Source of the DNA: Modestobacter sp. VKM Ac-2982
GTDB taxonomy: Bacteria > Actinomycetota > Actinomycetes > Mycobacteriales > Geodermatophilaceae
Assembly (NCBI RefSeq): GCF_026967935.1
Contig: NZ_JAPVBL010000001.1
Location: 372,001-436,000, forward strand
DNA: 64,000 bases
Reading direction: 5' to 3'
In this document: one piece after another, positions 24,707 to 33,083 of the stretch
Layout: each line of letters opens with the position of its first letter
How positions within the stretch are numbered: the first letter of the stretch is position 1
The notes under the pieces: generated by a model
The model's database searches: none
What the model was told of the DNA's origin: nothing
The model's input: only the letters and a program-made list of their open reading frames with translations
Program-made: the position numbers and the translations under genes

Positions 24707-24729
24707 GATCATCTGAATGGCAGACGATC
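24707..24729. promoter_or_regulatory. probable MarR operator
   Basis: GATCATCTG and CAGACGATC, 9-bp arms (8 of 9 paired) with a 5-bp spacer, lie in the 91-bp divergent region between the epoxide hydrolase and marR genes. The dyad directly abuts the predicted -35 of marR. MarR dimers bind dyads of this size. Confidence 0.65.
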
Positions 24730-24731
24730 TG

Positions 24732-24766
24732 TTGGGCGGACGGTAGCACCCACGTACGATGTGGCG
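24732..24766 (+). promoter_or_regulatory. promoter of marR-mocA, predicted leaderless
   Basis: TTGGGC (-35, 24732-24737) and TACGAT (-10, 24755-24760) are 17 bp apart. The expected transcription start is the G of the GTG codon at 24767. Confidence 0.5.
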
Positions 24767-25273
24767 GTGACGAGCAGTCGAGAGCCGGTGGACCCGGCCG
24801 CCCCTGGGCTGGAGGACGAGCTGGGGTGGTCGCTGCACCGGGTGGCCACGGCCTTCCGGCAGACGGCCCTCACCGCGGTCGACAACCTGCCCGGCGGCCC
24901 GCGCGGCTACCAGGTGCTGGTCGCGGTGCACGCCGGGCCGCCGTCCTCCCAGCTCGCGCTCGCCCAGCGGCTGGCCATCGACAAGACGGCGATGACCTAC
25001 CTGGTCGACGAGCTGCAGGACGCCGGGCTGGTCACCCGCCGGCCCGACCCCGCCGACCGGCGGGTGCGCCAGGTCGTGGTCACCCCCGAGGGGCGCGCGG
25101 CGCTGGAGCGGTCCCGGTCCGCGCTGCGGGCGGTGGAGGGCCGGCTCCTCGGCGACCTCGATGCGGACGAGAGCGCCCAGCTGCGGCGCCTGCTGGCCCG
25201 GGTGGCGCACGCCAGCGACCAGGTGGAGCCCTGCCTGACCAGCGAGCAGGTCCGCTCGGGGGCCACCGGATGA
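24767..25273 (+). CDS. MarR-family transcriptional regulator
   Basis: This 168-residue winged-helix regulator contains LALAQRLAIDKTAMTYLVDE as recognition helix region and the wing RRPDPADRRVRQVVVTPEGR, both diagnostic of MarR. The long N-terminal and C-terminal helices form the dimer interface. The GTG at 24767 coincides with the predicted transcription start. It is divergent from the epoxide hydrolase gene and overlaps the mocA-like gene by 4 bp, so it probably controls both and itself through the operator at 24707. Confidence 0.93.
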   Translation: MTSSREPVDPAAPGLEDELGWSLHRVATAFRQTALTAVDNLPGGPRGYQVLVAVHAGPPSSQLALAQRLAIDKTAMTYLVDELQDAGLVTRRPDPADRRVRQVVVTPEGRAALERSRSALRAVEGRLLGDLDADESAQLRRLLARVAHASDQVEPCLTSEQVRSGATG

Positions 25274-25848
25274 CCTCCGACGCACCCGTGGCCGGGCTGG
25301 TGCTCGCTGCCGGCGGCGGCCGCCGGTACGGCATGCCGAAGGCGCTGGTCGAGTACGAGGGCAGCCTGCTGGTCGAGCGGGCGGTCCGGACGGCGGCTGC
25401 GGTCTGCGACCCCGTCCTCGTCGTGCTCGGCGCCCAGGCGGTCGACGTCTGGCGCACCGCCGACCTGGCCGGCGCCACCGTGCTGGCCAACCGCGACTGG
25501 GAGAGCGGCATGGCCTCCAGCCTGCGCACCGGCCTGGACGGGCTGCGCGGCTGGCCCGGGCGAGTCGACGCCGTGCTGGTGCAGTTGGTCGACATGCCGG
25601 GGATGACGCCCGCCGCGCTGGCCCGGCTGGCCGAGCACGCGGCACCCGACGCCCTCGCCGTCTCGACCTACGACGGTGTGCGCGGGCACCCGGTGTTGCT
25701 GGGCCGCGAGCACTGGGCCGGCGTGGCCGCGACGGCGACCGGGGACGAGGGGGCCCGGGCCTACCTGGCCGCCCACGAGGTCACCGAGGTCGACTGCACC
25801 GGTCTGGCCGACCCCACCGACCTGGACCACCCGCCGACCCAGGCATAG
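25270..25848 (+). CDS. MocA/MobA-like nucleotidyltransferase (molybdenum cofactor cytidylyltransferase family)
   Basis: This 192-residue protein begins VAGLVLAAGGGRRYGMPKAL, the NTP-transferase signature LAAGxxxRxGxPK. It has VQLVDMPGMTPAALARL, where the Asp binds Mg. This is the MocA family, which adds CMP to molybdopterin for hydroxylase-type enzymes, but related proteins transfer other nucleotides. The nearby moa, mod and cox-type genes favour a molybdenum role. Its ATG overlaps the marR stop. The last three codons and the stop are part of the 66-bp repeat copy at 25839. Confidence 0.82.
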   Translation: MTSDAPVAGLVLAAGGGRRYGMPKALVEYEGSLLVERAVRTAAAVCDPVLVVLGAQAVDVWRTADLAGATVLANRDWESGMASSLRTGLDGLRGWPGRVDAVLVQLVDMPGMTPAALARLAEHAAPDALAVSTYDGVRGHPVLLGREHWAGVAATATGDEGARAYLAAHEVTEVDCTGLADPTDLDHPPTQA

Positions 25849-25904
25849 GAAGCTCTACACCCGGTTCTGCGCCCGACACCGGGTGGAAAGCCTCCTGTGC
25901 CTGG
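25839..25904. repeat. 66-bp imperfect inverted-repeat element, family 3 copy A
   Basis: It begins CCAGGCATAGGAAGCT and ends AAAGCCTCCTGTGCCTGG, with terminal inverted similarity and inner CACCC/GGGTG arms. The other copy, at 58339-58404, has the same length and nearly identical ends while the loop differs. The left end contains the stop codon of the mocA-like gene. Confidence 0.75.
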
Positions 25905-25933
25905 GCAGTGGGAGCGCGGGTACCTTCGCCGCC

Positions 25934-26353
25934 GTGGAGACGATCCTGGCCCGGGTGACCGAGGAGCCGCTGTCGGTCGCCGAGCACGAGGCGGCGGTGG
26001 CGGACGAGGCGGCCGGCGCGGTGGTCTCGTTCGCCGGCGTGGTCCGCGACCACGACGGTGGCCGCTCGGTCACCGAGCTGGAGTACACCGGGCACCCGAC
26101 CGCCGCTGAGCTCATCGCCGAGATCGCCGCCGAGTTCGCCGCCCGTCCGGAGGTCCAGGCCGTCGCCGTCTCCCACCGGATCGGCCTGCTGGGCATCGGC
26201 GACGTCGCGCTGGCCTGTGCGGTCAGCGCCGCCCACCGGGGCCAGGCGTTCACCGCGTGCGCCGAGCTCGTCGACGAGGTGAAGGCCCGGCTGCCGATCT
26301 GGAAGCGCCAGGTCTTCTCCGACGGCCAGGAGGAGTGGGTCGCCTGCCCGTGA
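25934..26353 (+). CDS. moaE: molybdopterin synthase catalytic subunit MoaE
   Basis: This 139-residue protein has the MoaE motifs AGAVVSFAGVVRDHDGGRSV, LEYTGHPTA, VAVSHRIGLLGIGD and ELVDEVKARLPIWKRQ, the last with the catalytic Lys pair region. With MoaD it puts two sulfurs into precursor Z to form molybdopterin. The GTG at 25934 is the start that keeps the family N-terminus. It is separated from moaA-moaD by a signalling gene and lies on the opposite strand. Confidence 0.94.
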   Translation: METILARVTEEPLSVAEHEAAVADEAAGAVVSFAGVVRDHDGGRSVTELEYTGHPTAAELIAEIAAEFAARPEVQAVAVSHRIGLLGIGDVALACAVSAAHRGQAFTACAELVDEVKARLPIWKRQVFSDGQEEWVACP

Positions 26354-26487
26354 CGGGTGGGCCGCCTGTGACGCCGTGTTTGCCCTGCGGGCCGTCGGCA
26401 TGGCATAAACGCACGGACTCGACTCCAGCCCAGGGGCGAGTGCTCCTCCGGTGAACCGCGGGTGGCGGAACGACCGGGAGGTCCCAC

Positions 26488-28077
26488 ATGCCCTGGCGGG
26501 CTGGTGAACTGATCGTCGAGGCGATGCCCTCGGGCTTCCTGGCCTTGAACGGCGACTGGCGGATCACCTACGTGAACCAGGCCGGCGTGACGATCCTCGG
26601 CCTGCCCCGCGACGAGTTGGTCGGTACCGACTTCTGGGAGACGTTCCCGGCCAACCGGGACAACGAGTTCGGCCGGGCCTACCGGCGCGCGGTCGCCACC
26701 GGGGAACCGGTCAGCGTCGAGGGCTTCTACCCGCAGCCGCTGAACCGCTGGTTCGAGGTGCAGGCGATCCCGGCCGAGGACGGCCTGCTCTGCTACTTCT
26801 CCGACGTCACCGACCGTCGCGCCAGCCGGGAGCGGCTGGCGATGCTGGCCCGGGTGAGCGCCGAGCTGGCCGGCACCCTGGACGTCGACTCCGCGGCCAG
26901 CCGCATCCCGCGGCTGATCGTCCCGGTGCTGGGCGACTGGTGCGTGCTGACCGTGCTGGACGACGACGGCCGCCCCCGGGACGTCGGCTGGTGGCACGTC
27001 GACCCCGCCCGCCGGCCGCTGGTGGAGCGGTACGCCGCTGTGCGGCTGAGCTCGATGCCGGTGACCTCGCCCGTGGTGCGGGCGCTGCTCGGCGAGACCG
27101 TCATCGCCGCCGCCGGTGACGTGGCCGCCCTGATGCCCGAGGGGCAGGCCCGCGACCTGCTGGGGCTACTCGGGCCGCACTCCGGGGTGACGCTGCCGCT
27201 GCGCGGCCGGGGGCGGACGCTGGGTGCGCTGACGCTGTACTTCGACGGCGACCGGGTGATGGACGAGCCGGACCTGGCCACCGCGCAGGAGGTCGCCGAC
27301 CGGGCCGGCCTGGCGCTGGACAACGTGCGGCTGTTCTCCCAGCAGCGCCAGCTGGCCGAGGAGCTGCAGCGCAGCCTGCTCACCGGGGCCTTCACCCACG
27401 ACCAGGCCGAGGTGGTCGTCCGGTACACCCCGGCGGCCGAGGCGGCCCGGGTGGGCGGGGACTGGTACGACGCCTTCCTGCAGCCCTGCGGGGCGACGAT
27501 GCTGGTCATCGGCGACGTCGTCGGGCACGACACCGCAGCGGCCGCGGCGATGGGCCAGCTGCGCTCGCTGCTGCGCGGCATCGCGACCTACAGCGACGCC
27601 GGCCCGGGGGAGGTGCTGCGCGGCCTGGACGCGTCGATGGCCCAGCTGGAGGTCGGCACCTACGCCACGGCAGCGGTCGCGCGGTTCGAGCAGACCCCCG
27701 ACGAACTGGCCCGCGGCGTCACCCGGATGCGCTGGAGCAACGCCGGGCACCTGCCCCCGCTGGTGATCAACCCCGACGGAACGCTCGCCGCCCTGGCCGA
27801 CTGGCGGGGCGAGCTGTTGCTCGGCGTCGACGCCGAGACCTCCCGCGGGGAGTCGGTGGTCACGCTGGACGGCGGGACGACGGTGCTGCTGTTCACCGAC
27901 GGCCTCATCGAGAGCCGCGGCGGCGATCTGGACCAGGGGATGGCCCGGCTGCGGGCGGCCGCCGCAGAGCTCGCCGGGCGGTCCCTGGACGAGCTCTGCG
28001 ACGAGTTGCTCGACCGGCTCGTGCACGGGCAGCCCGAGGACGACGTCGCCCTGGTCGCCATCCGCCTGCGCGGGTGA
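26488..28077 (+). CDS. PAS-GAF-PP2C (SpoIIE/RsbU-type) serine phosphatase
   Basis: In this 529-residue signalling protein a PAS domain lies at about residues 5-115 (GDWRITYVNQAGVTILGLPR) and a GAF domain at about 120-290 (ending EVADRAGLALDNVRLFSQQR). The PP2C phosphatase domain covers 310-529 with GGDWYDAFLQ, VIGDVVGHDTAAAAAMGQLR, NAGHLPPLV, LFTDGLIESR and EDDVALVAIR. All metal-binding Asp positions are present. It probably dephosphorylates an anti-anti-sigma factor in response to a ligand or redox signal. GGGAGG lies eight bases before the ATG. No partner gene adjoins it. Confidence 0.93.
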   Translation: MPWRAGELIVEAMPSGFLALNGDWRITYVNQAGVTILGLPRDELVGTDFWETFPANRDNEFGRAYRRAVATGEPVSVEGFYPQPLNRWFEVQAIPAEDGLLCYFSDVTDRRASRERLAMLARVSAELAGTLDVDSAASRIPRLIVPVLGDWCVLTVLDDDGRPRDVGWWHVDPARRPLVERYAAVRLSSMPVTSPVVRALLGETVIAAAGDVAALMPEGQARDLLGLLGPHSGVTLPLRGRGRTLGALTLYFDGDRVMDEPDLATAQEVADRAGLALDNVRLFSQQRQLAEELQRSLLTGAFTHDQAEVVVRYTPAAEAARVGGDWYDAFLQPCGATMLVIGDVVGHDTAAAAAMGQLRSLLRGIATYSDAGPGEVLRGLDASMAQLEVGTYATAAVARFEQTPDELARGVTRMRWSNAGHLPPLVINPDGTLAALADWRGELLLGVDAETSRGESVVTLDGGTTVLLFTDGLIESRGGDLDQGMARLRAAAAELAGRSLDELCDELLDRLVHGQPEDDVALVAIRLRG

Positions 28078-28096
28078 CCCCGTTGGGCCGGCGGCG

Positions 28097-28300
28097 TCAG
28101 TGCGCGCCGGCGCCGGCCAGTCCGTCGTCGTCCCGGCGGTGGCGGTCGCGGTCGGCGCGCTCCTCCTCGGCCTCGGCCTCCAGGCGGCGGGCCTCGCCGT
28201 CGATGGTGGCCGCGGCGTCGCCGTGCGACTCGCCGTAGACCTGCTCGGCGCGGCCCAGCAGCTCCTCGGCCTTCGCCTTGGCCTTGTCGAACACGCTCAT
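28097..28300 (-). CDS. CsbD-like small charged protein
   Basis: This 67-residue, strongly charged helical protein begins MSVFDKAKAKAEELLGRAEQ and continues with a short Gly-Ala-Asp segment and a Glu/Arg-rich tail. The start fits the CsbD family of general-stress proteins loosely; CsbD is an inference. The ATG at 28300 has GGAG upstream. It follows moaD on the same strand, 10 bp after its stop, and could be co-transcribed with moaA-moaD. Confidence 0.65.
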   Translation of the reverse strand: MSVFDKAKAKAEELLGRAEQVYGESHGDAAATIDGEARRLEAEAEEERADRDRHRRDDDGLAGAGAH

Positions 28301-28310
28301 CGGGGGCTCC

Positions 28311-28562
28311 TCATCCGCCGGCAAAGGGAGGCAGGACGTCCACCACCGTGCCGGGCGTGAGCACCAACGCGCGGTCCCGGGTGGAGGTTCCGTCGACCAG
28401 GAACGAGCAGGCGGTCAGCACCCGCTCCAGCCGCTCGCCGTGCGCGTCGGTGAGCTGACCGACGAGCTCGGCCAACGTGCCGGCCTGCCGCGTCTCGGTG
28501 TCGACGCCGACGGCGGCGCGGGCGCCGGCGAAGTAGCGCACCGTCACGGTGGGTGCGGTCAT
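28311..28562 (-). CDS. moaD: molybdopterin synthase sulfur-carrier subunit MoaD
   Basis: This 83-residue ubiquitin-fold protein begins MTAPTVTVRYFAGARAAVGV and ends LPPFAGG, with the C-terminal Gly-Gly that is adenylated and thiocarboxylated. It starts two bases before the end of moaA, so it is translationally coupled. It hands sulfur to precursor Z within MoaE. In vivo activation requires a MoeB-type enzyme that is not in the window. Confidence 0.93.
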   Translation of the reverse strand: MTAPTVTVRYFAGARAAVGVDTETRQAGTLAELVGQLTDAHGERLERVLTACSFLVDGTSTRDRALVLTPGTVVDVLPPFAGG

Positions 28563-28563
28563 C

Positions 28564-29613
28564 TCAGCCCCCGATCGCGGACATGGGGCGGGTGGGCTGC
28601 AGGAAGCTCGGGTCGTCGATGCCGTGCCCGGGGAGCTTGGACAGCGTCGCGATCCGCCAGCGGTCGGCGATCTCCGCGTCGTCGGCCCCGCCGCGCAGGG
28701 CGCTGCGCAGGTCGGACTCCTCGCGGGCGAACAGGCAGTTGCGGATCTGCCCGTCGGCGGTGAGCCGGGTCCGGTCACAGGCACCGCAGAACGACCGGGT
28801 CACCGAGGCGATGACGCCGACGGTCAGCCCGGTGTCGTCGACCAGCCACCGCTCGGCCGGGGCGGCGCCCCGCTCCTCGACGTCCGGCGTCAGCGTGTGC
28901 GCGGCGGTGAGCCGGGCCAGGATGTCCTCGGCGGTCACCATCTCCCCGCGCGTCCAGGCGTGGTGGGCGTCCAGCGGCATCTGCTCGATGAAGCGCAGCT
29001 CGTAGCCGTGCTCCAGGCAGTACTCCAGCAGCGGGACGGCGTCGTCCTCGTTGATGCCGCGCATCAGGACGGCGTTGACCTTGACCGGCGTCAGGCCGGC
29101 GTCCCGGGCGGCCTGCATGCCGGCGAGGACGTCGGGCAGCCGGTCGCGGTGGGTGATCTGCTTGAACCGCTCCCGGTCCAGGGTGTCCAGGCTGACGTTG
29201 ATCCGGTCCAGGCCGGCGGCCGCGAGCGCCGGGGCCATCCGGGACAACCCGATCGCGTTGGTGGTCAGGCTGACCTCCGGGCGCGGGCGCAGCGCCGTGG
29301 TCGCCGCGACGATCCCGGGCAGCCCGGGGCGCAGCAGCGGCTCGCCGCCGGTGAACCGGACCTCCTGGATGCCCAGGTGCTCCACCCCGATCCGGACCAG
29401 CCGGACGACCTCGTCGTCGGTCAGCTGCTCGACCTTGGGCAGCCACTGGAGCCCCTCGGGCGGCATGCAGTAGGTGCAGCGCAGGTTGCACCGGTCGGTC
29501 AGCGAGACCCGCAGGTCGGTGGCGGTGCGCCCGTGCCGGTCGACGAGCCCGCCGCTGCCCGGGGTCACCGTCGGGCGCACCCGCGGGTCGGGGAGGGAGC
29601 TGGGAGTCGTCAC
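28564..29613 (-). CDS. moaA: GTP 3',8-cyclase MoaA
   Basis: This 349-residue radical SAM enzyme has the cluster motif CNLRCTYC with Cys at 42, 46 and 49, the SAM motif RFTGGEPLLR, and the C-terminal second cluster site FCGACDRTRLTADGQIRNC. It ends in SAIGG, the Gly-Gly tail needed for activity. It converts GTP to the cyclic intermediate for molybdopterin. The GTG at 29613 is taken as start; a longer in-frame opening lacks family similarity. It forms an operon with moaD. Confidence 0.95.
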   Translation of the reverse strand: MTTPSSLPDPRVRPTVTPGSGGLVDRHGRTATDLRVSLTDRCNLRCTYCMPPEGLQWLPKVEQLTDDEVVRLVRIGVEHLGIQEVRFTGGEPLLRPGLPGIVAATTALRPRPEVSLTTNAIGLSRMAPALAAAGLDRINVSLDTLDRERFKQITHRDRLPDVLAGMQAARDAGLTPVKVNAVLMRGINEDDAVPLLEYCLEHGYELRFIEQMPLDAHHAWTRGEMVTAEDILARLTAAHTLTPDVEERGAAPAERWLVDDTGLTVGVIASVTRSFCGACDRTRLTADGQIRNCLFAREESDLRSALRGGADDAEIADRWRIATLSKLPGHGIDDPSFLQPTRPMSAIGG

Positions 29614-29691
29614 GGCCCGAATGTAGTGCTGCCGGGCCGGTTCTGCGGAGTCCGTTCCCCTGATCGTCGAGGACGGTTGCACAGGTGGTGC

Positions 29692-29737
29692 GCCGGACGT
29701 GTCCCCGGTCCCGGGTGCAGGCGGGGACACGCCCGGC
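29692..29737 (-). terminator. terminator downstream of flavin hydroxylase gene
   Basis: CGTGTCCCC (29698-29706) pairs with GGGGACACG (29723-29731), and outer GCCGG/CCGGC arms extend the stem. The loop is 16 nt and itself GC-rich. Confidence 0.6.
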
Positions 29738-29755
29738 GCAGGCAGACCGCGGGCG

Positions 29756-31408
29756 TCAGCGCGCCAGGAGCTGCGTCATGACGTCGGCCACCGTGCCGCG
29801 CGGTTCGGCTCCGGCGTCCGCTGAACGCCAGGCGACCACGCCGTCGGGGCGGATGAGCGTGGCCCCGGTCGGCCCGATGCCGAACGCCGCCGGGAAGCGG
29901 CCCTCCGGGTCCTGGACGACGCCACCGGCGCCCACCCGGTACGCACGCAGAGGCAGGTCCGTGGAAGCGGCGAGTTCCGCCACGACGTCGCACCACACCT
30001 GGCCGTCCGTCCCGGCCAGGAGGACGAAACCAGCCCCGAACAGGTCTAGGACGGATGCCGGCCGGCCGTCCGCCTCCACCGGGATGTGCGGAGCGCGTGT
30101 TCCCGGCCGGCCGGACGGCTCCCGGGGGTCGACCAGCAGCGACTCGTCGTCCTCGCCTTCGCCGGTCATCACCGCCGCGGAGCGGTAGATCGTCCCGAGC
30201 TCGATCGAGGGGTCGTCGAGCGGGGCGGCGAGGTCGTCCCGGGGGAGGGACGGATCCACCCGGAGGGCGTACCGGGTGTACGCCTGCTCGACGGTCAGGT
30301 CGCTGACCGGGCGGCGCTCCTGGTCGTAGCTCGCCAGCAGCCCTGCACCGGCGATGCCGCGGGAGACCAGTGCCAGCCGCCAGGCCAGGCCGTGGGCGTC
30401 GGCGACCCCGGTGTTCCCCCCGAAGCCCCCGGTGGGGGGCATGACGTGGGCGGCGTCCCCGATCAGGAAGACCCGGCGGTCCTGGAACGACGCGGCGTGC
30501 GCCGCCTCCGCCGTCCAGCGCTGCACGTCGTCGATGCGCACGGAGATGTCCGTGCGTCCCAACGCCTGGTGGACGAACTGCACGCAGCGGGCCTCGTCGA
30601 GGTCCTCGGCCACGTGCGTGTCACGCGTCCCGTCGGGGTTGCTCGAGGAGAAGACGGCGAGGAACCCCGAGTCACCGGTGATGGAGAACCGGAAGAAGCC
30701 CAGCAGGCCCGGCTGGTTGACGTAGACCACGCTCAGGTTCCGGTCGCCGAGGAGCTCACGCATGTCGGCCTGGAAGTAGATGGTGATGCACTGGGCGAAC
30801 GGCGGGCGGCCGACCATGTCGATGCCGGACCGTGCACGGATGGCGCTGTGCGCGCCGTCGGCCGCGACCAGGTAGTCCGAGCGGACGGTGGACTCCTGGC
30901 CGTCGTCCCGGGACCGGATGACGGAGGTGACGCCGTCGTCGTCCTGCTCGAAGCCGACCAGTTCGGTGGCGTACCGGTGCTCGGCACCGAGGGCGCGAGC
31001 CCGCTCCCGGAGCACGGGCTCCAGGCCGATCTGGGTGATGAACAGCCGTCGGGTCGGGCTCAGCTCCTCGACGCCCTCGTTGAACGATCGGTAGAAGTAC
31101 TGCATCTCCGGGTTGCTCAGCGTCGAGACGGAGACGATCGCACCGTCCTGCACGAACTCCTTCTCGGCGGCGGCCTCCACGGCGTCCTGCAGGCCCACTC
31201 CGCGGAAGATCTCCATGGTGCGCTGGTGGAAGGAGGCCGCGCGCGGGTGCACGGCCGTGCCCCGGTGTCGCTCGACGAGGAGGTGGGACACGCCCTGCGT
31301 GGCGAGGTGTACCGAGGCGGTCAACCCGGTGAGGCTGCCACCCACGACGAGGACAGAGACCTGGACATCGGGCACGGGGCAGTCCTGTTCGACTCGGGAA
31401 CGGATCAC
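29756..31408 (-). CDS. FAD-dependent aromatic hydroxylase (PHBH/RdmE-like monooxygenase)
   Basis: This flavoprotein of up to 550 residues has the N-terminal dinucleotide fold VSVLVVGGSLTGLTASVHLA, DYLVAADGAHSAIRAR (DG motif) and VFLIGDAAHVMPPTGGFGGN (GD motif). A thioredoxin-like C-terminal domain ends the protein. This is the class A monooxygenase layout of phenol and polyketide hydroxylases. It would hydroxylate an aromatic substrate with NAD(P)H and O2. The start is uncertain: GTG at 31408, or GTG at 31375 which sits closer to the FAD fold. Its codon use is slightly less GC-extreme than its neighbours, which might hint at transfer. Confidence 0.9.
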   Translation of the reverse strand: MIRSRVEQDCPVPDVQVSVLVVGGSLTGLTASVHLATQGVSHLLVERHRGTAVHPRAASFHQRTMEIFRGVGLQDAVEAAAEKEFVQDGAIVSVSTLSNPEMQYFYRSFNEGVEELSPTRRLFITQIGLEPVLRERARALGAEHRYATELVGFEQDDDGVTSVIRSRDDGQESTVRSDYLVAADGAHSAIRARSGIDMVGRPPFAQCITIYFQADMRELLGDRNLSVVYVNQPGLLGFFRFSITGDSGFLAVFSSSNPDGTRDTHVAEDLDEARCVQFVHQALGRTDISVRIDDVQRWTAEAAHAASFQDRRVFLIGDAAHVMPPTGGFGGNTGVADAHGLAWRLALVSRGIAGAGLLASYDQERRPVSDLTVEQAYTRYALRVDPSLPRDDLAAPLDDPSIELGTIYRSAAVMTGEGEDDESLLVDPREPSGRPGTRAPHIPVEADGRPASVLDLFGAGFVLLAGTDGQVWCDVVAELAASTDLPLRAYRVGAGGVVQDPEGRFPAAFGIGPTGATLIRPDGVVAWRSADAGAEPRGTVADVMTQLLAR

Positions 31409-31768
31409 GGCCGTCGCGGCGGGTTGTCCGCTCTACGGACGCCGCCCGGCTCGCCTACTGTGGCGACGGTCACACTCGGCTGTCAAGTGAGTCGGTGAGG
31501 CCGCTCGCGGCCGGACCGTGGCCCGCCGTGACTCGGTCATCTGTCCGCTTCTCGGGCGCAGCCCGGTCTTGAGGCAGCGCACCAGGTGGGGCCCGCCCGG
31601 CGATACCCCGTGGTGCGGCAGGGCGGTGCCCCGGTCTGGCGGACGGCGGGGCGCGTGGACTGATGCCCGTCGGGGAACAGGCAGACGCTGCTAGGTTCGG
31701 TGGGCCACCCGAGGGTCCGGCGGGCATCCCCCGCACTCGCCTGTGGCCAGGAAGCGCGAGAACCATCT
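31409..31768. other. 360-bp intergenic region without a convincing gene
   Basis: This is the divergent gap between the flavin hydroxylase and MFS genes. Short open frames on the minus strand, such as 31470-31766, are Pro/Arg/Ala-rich and lack ribosome sites. I see no clear operator, only GC-rich partial hairpins near 31620-31650. It presumably contains promoters for both flanking genes. Confidence 0.5.
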
Positions 31769-33010
31769 GTGTCTCCCCGCACCGTCTTCAGCCCCTACGC
31801 CCGGCTGTTCACCGTCCCCGGCGCCCGGGCCTTCTCCCTCGCCGGTTGGTTCGCCCGCGTGCCGATGGCCACCGTGGGCCTCGGCTCGGTGCTGCTCGTC
31901 CAGGCGGAGTCGGGCAGCTACGCCCTCGCCGGGGCCATCGCCGGCACGCTGTCGCTCGCCTTCGCCGTCGCCAGCCCGCAGTGGGCCCGGGTGATGGACC
32001 GCTACGGGCAGAGCCTCGTGCTCCGCTGGACGGCGCTGGCCTACCTCGTGCTGGGGCTGTCGTTCGTCGCGGTGGTGCTGGCCGGCGCCCCGGTCTGGAC
32101 GTGGTTCGCCCTCGCCGTGCTGGCCGGGGCGAGCGGCACCAGCATCGGCTCGGTGGTGCGCAGTCGCTGGGCGCACGCGCTGGACGACCCGGCCCAGCGG
32201 CAGACCGCCTTCGCCTTCGAGTCGGTCGCCGACGAGATCGTGTTCGTCACCGCGCCGCCGCTGGTGACCTTCCTGGCCGCGCTGGTCTCCCCGCCCGCCG
32301 GCTTCCTGACCGGGCTGCTGGTCGGGGTCATCGGCGGCCTGGTGATGTCCCGGCTGGAGGCGACCGCGCCGCCGGTCACCCCCCGGGTGGCCGGGCAGCC
32401 GCACGTGCGGATCCGGGTGCTCACCTCCGGGCTCGTCGCCGTCGCGGTCACCTACCTGGCCATGGGCACGGTCTTCGGCGCGATGGACGTGGTCGTCGTC
32501 GGCTTCGCCGACGCGGAGGGCCGGCCGGCCATGGCCGGGGTGGCGCTGTCGGCGTACGCCGCGGGCAGCCTGGTCGCCGGGCTCGTCTACGGCGTGGCCC
32601 GGCTGCCGGGCGCGCTGGTCACCCGGTTCCTCGGCTGCGCGCTGCTGTTCGCCGTCGCCGCCCAGACGCTCTACCTGGTCAGCTCCCTGACGCTGCTGAT
32701 CGGGCTGGCGTTCCTGGCCGGTCTCACGATCGCCCCGGTGCTGGTCGCCGGGATGTCGCTGGTGGAGTCCCGGGTGCCGCGGGCGGCGCTCACCGAGAGC
32801 CTGACCTGGACCTCGACCGGCCTCACCGTGGGGGTCACCGCCGGCTCGGCGCTGGCCGGCACGGCGGTCGACCGGTGGGGGGCGGAGGCGGCCTTCGCCG
32901 TCCCGGCCCTGGGCGCCGCACTCACCGGGGTGCTCGGGGTGGCCGCGTGGGCGGTGCTCCGCCGTCCGGACCAGGTGGTCGCCGAGGTGGCTCCGGCCAC
33001 CTCGCACTGA
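31769..33010 (+). CDS. MFS transporter
   Basis: This 413-residue protein has twelve hydrophobic segments and a central polar loop (LEATAPPVTPRVAGQPHVRI). The A-motif-like segment QWARVMDRYGQSLVLRWTA follows helix 2. It belongs to the major facilitator group often annotated as drug or metabolite exporters; the substrate is unknown. GTG at 31769 is taken as start because the sequence just after it leads straight into the first helix. It is transcribed away from the flavin hydroxylase and toward prfC, 73 bp upstream of it. Confidence 0.88.
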   Translation: MSPRTVFSPYARLFTVPGARAFSLAGWFARVPMATVGLGSVLLVQAESGSYALAGAIAGTLSLAFAVASPQWARVMDRYGQSLVLRWTALAYLVLGLSFVAVVLAGAPVWTWFALAVLAGASGTSIGSVVRSRWAHALDDPAQRQTAFAFESVADEIVFVTAPPLVTFLAALVSPPAGFLTGLLVGVIGGLVMSRLEATAPPVTPRVAGQPHVRIRVLTSGLVAVAVTYLAMGTVFGAMDVVVVGFADAEGRPAMAGVALSAYAAGSLVAGLVYGVARLPGALVTRFLGCALLFAVAAQTLYLVSSLTLLIGLAFLAGLTIAPVLVAGMSLVESRVPRAALTESLTWTSTGLTVGVTAGSALAGTAVDRWGAEAAFAVPALGAALTGVLGVAAWAVLRRPDQVVAEVAPATSH

Positions 33011-33083
33011 CCACAGCCCGCCCTGGCCCGCCGCCGTACATTGGACAGACCGTCCGCGCCACCCGAGGAGACCCGGCACCACG

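Noticed and set aside
26375-26415. Imperfect inverted repeat (GTGTTTGCC against GGCATAAACGCAC) before the PAS-SpoIIE gene, considered as riboswitch or operator
   Set aside because: The arms pair poorly and no known riboswitch core is present; too weak to annotate.
31470-31766. Possible 98-residue gene in the hydroxylase/MFS gap
   Set aside because: Pro/Ala/Arg-rich, no ribosome site, no domain, and it overlaps another open frame of equal quality.
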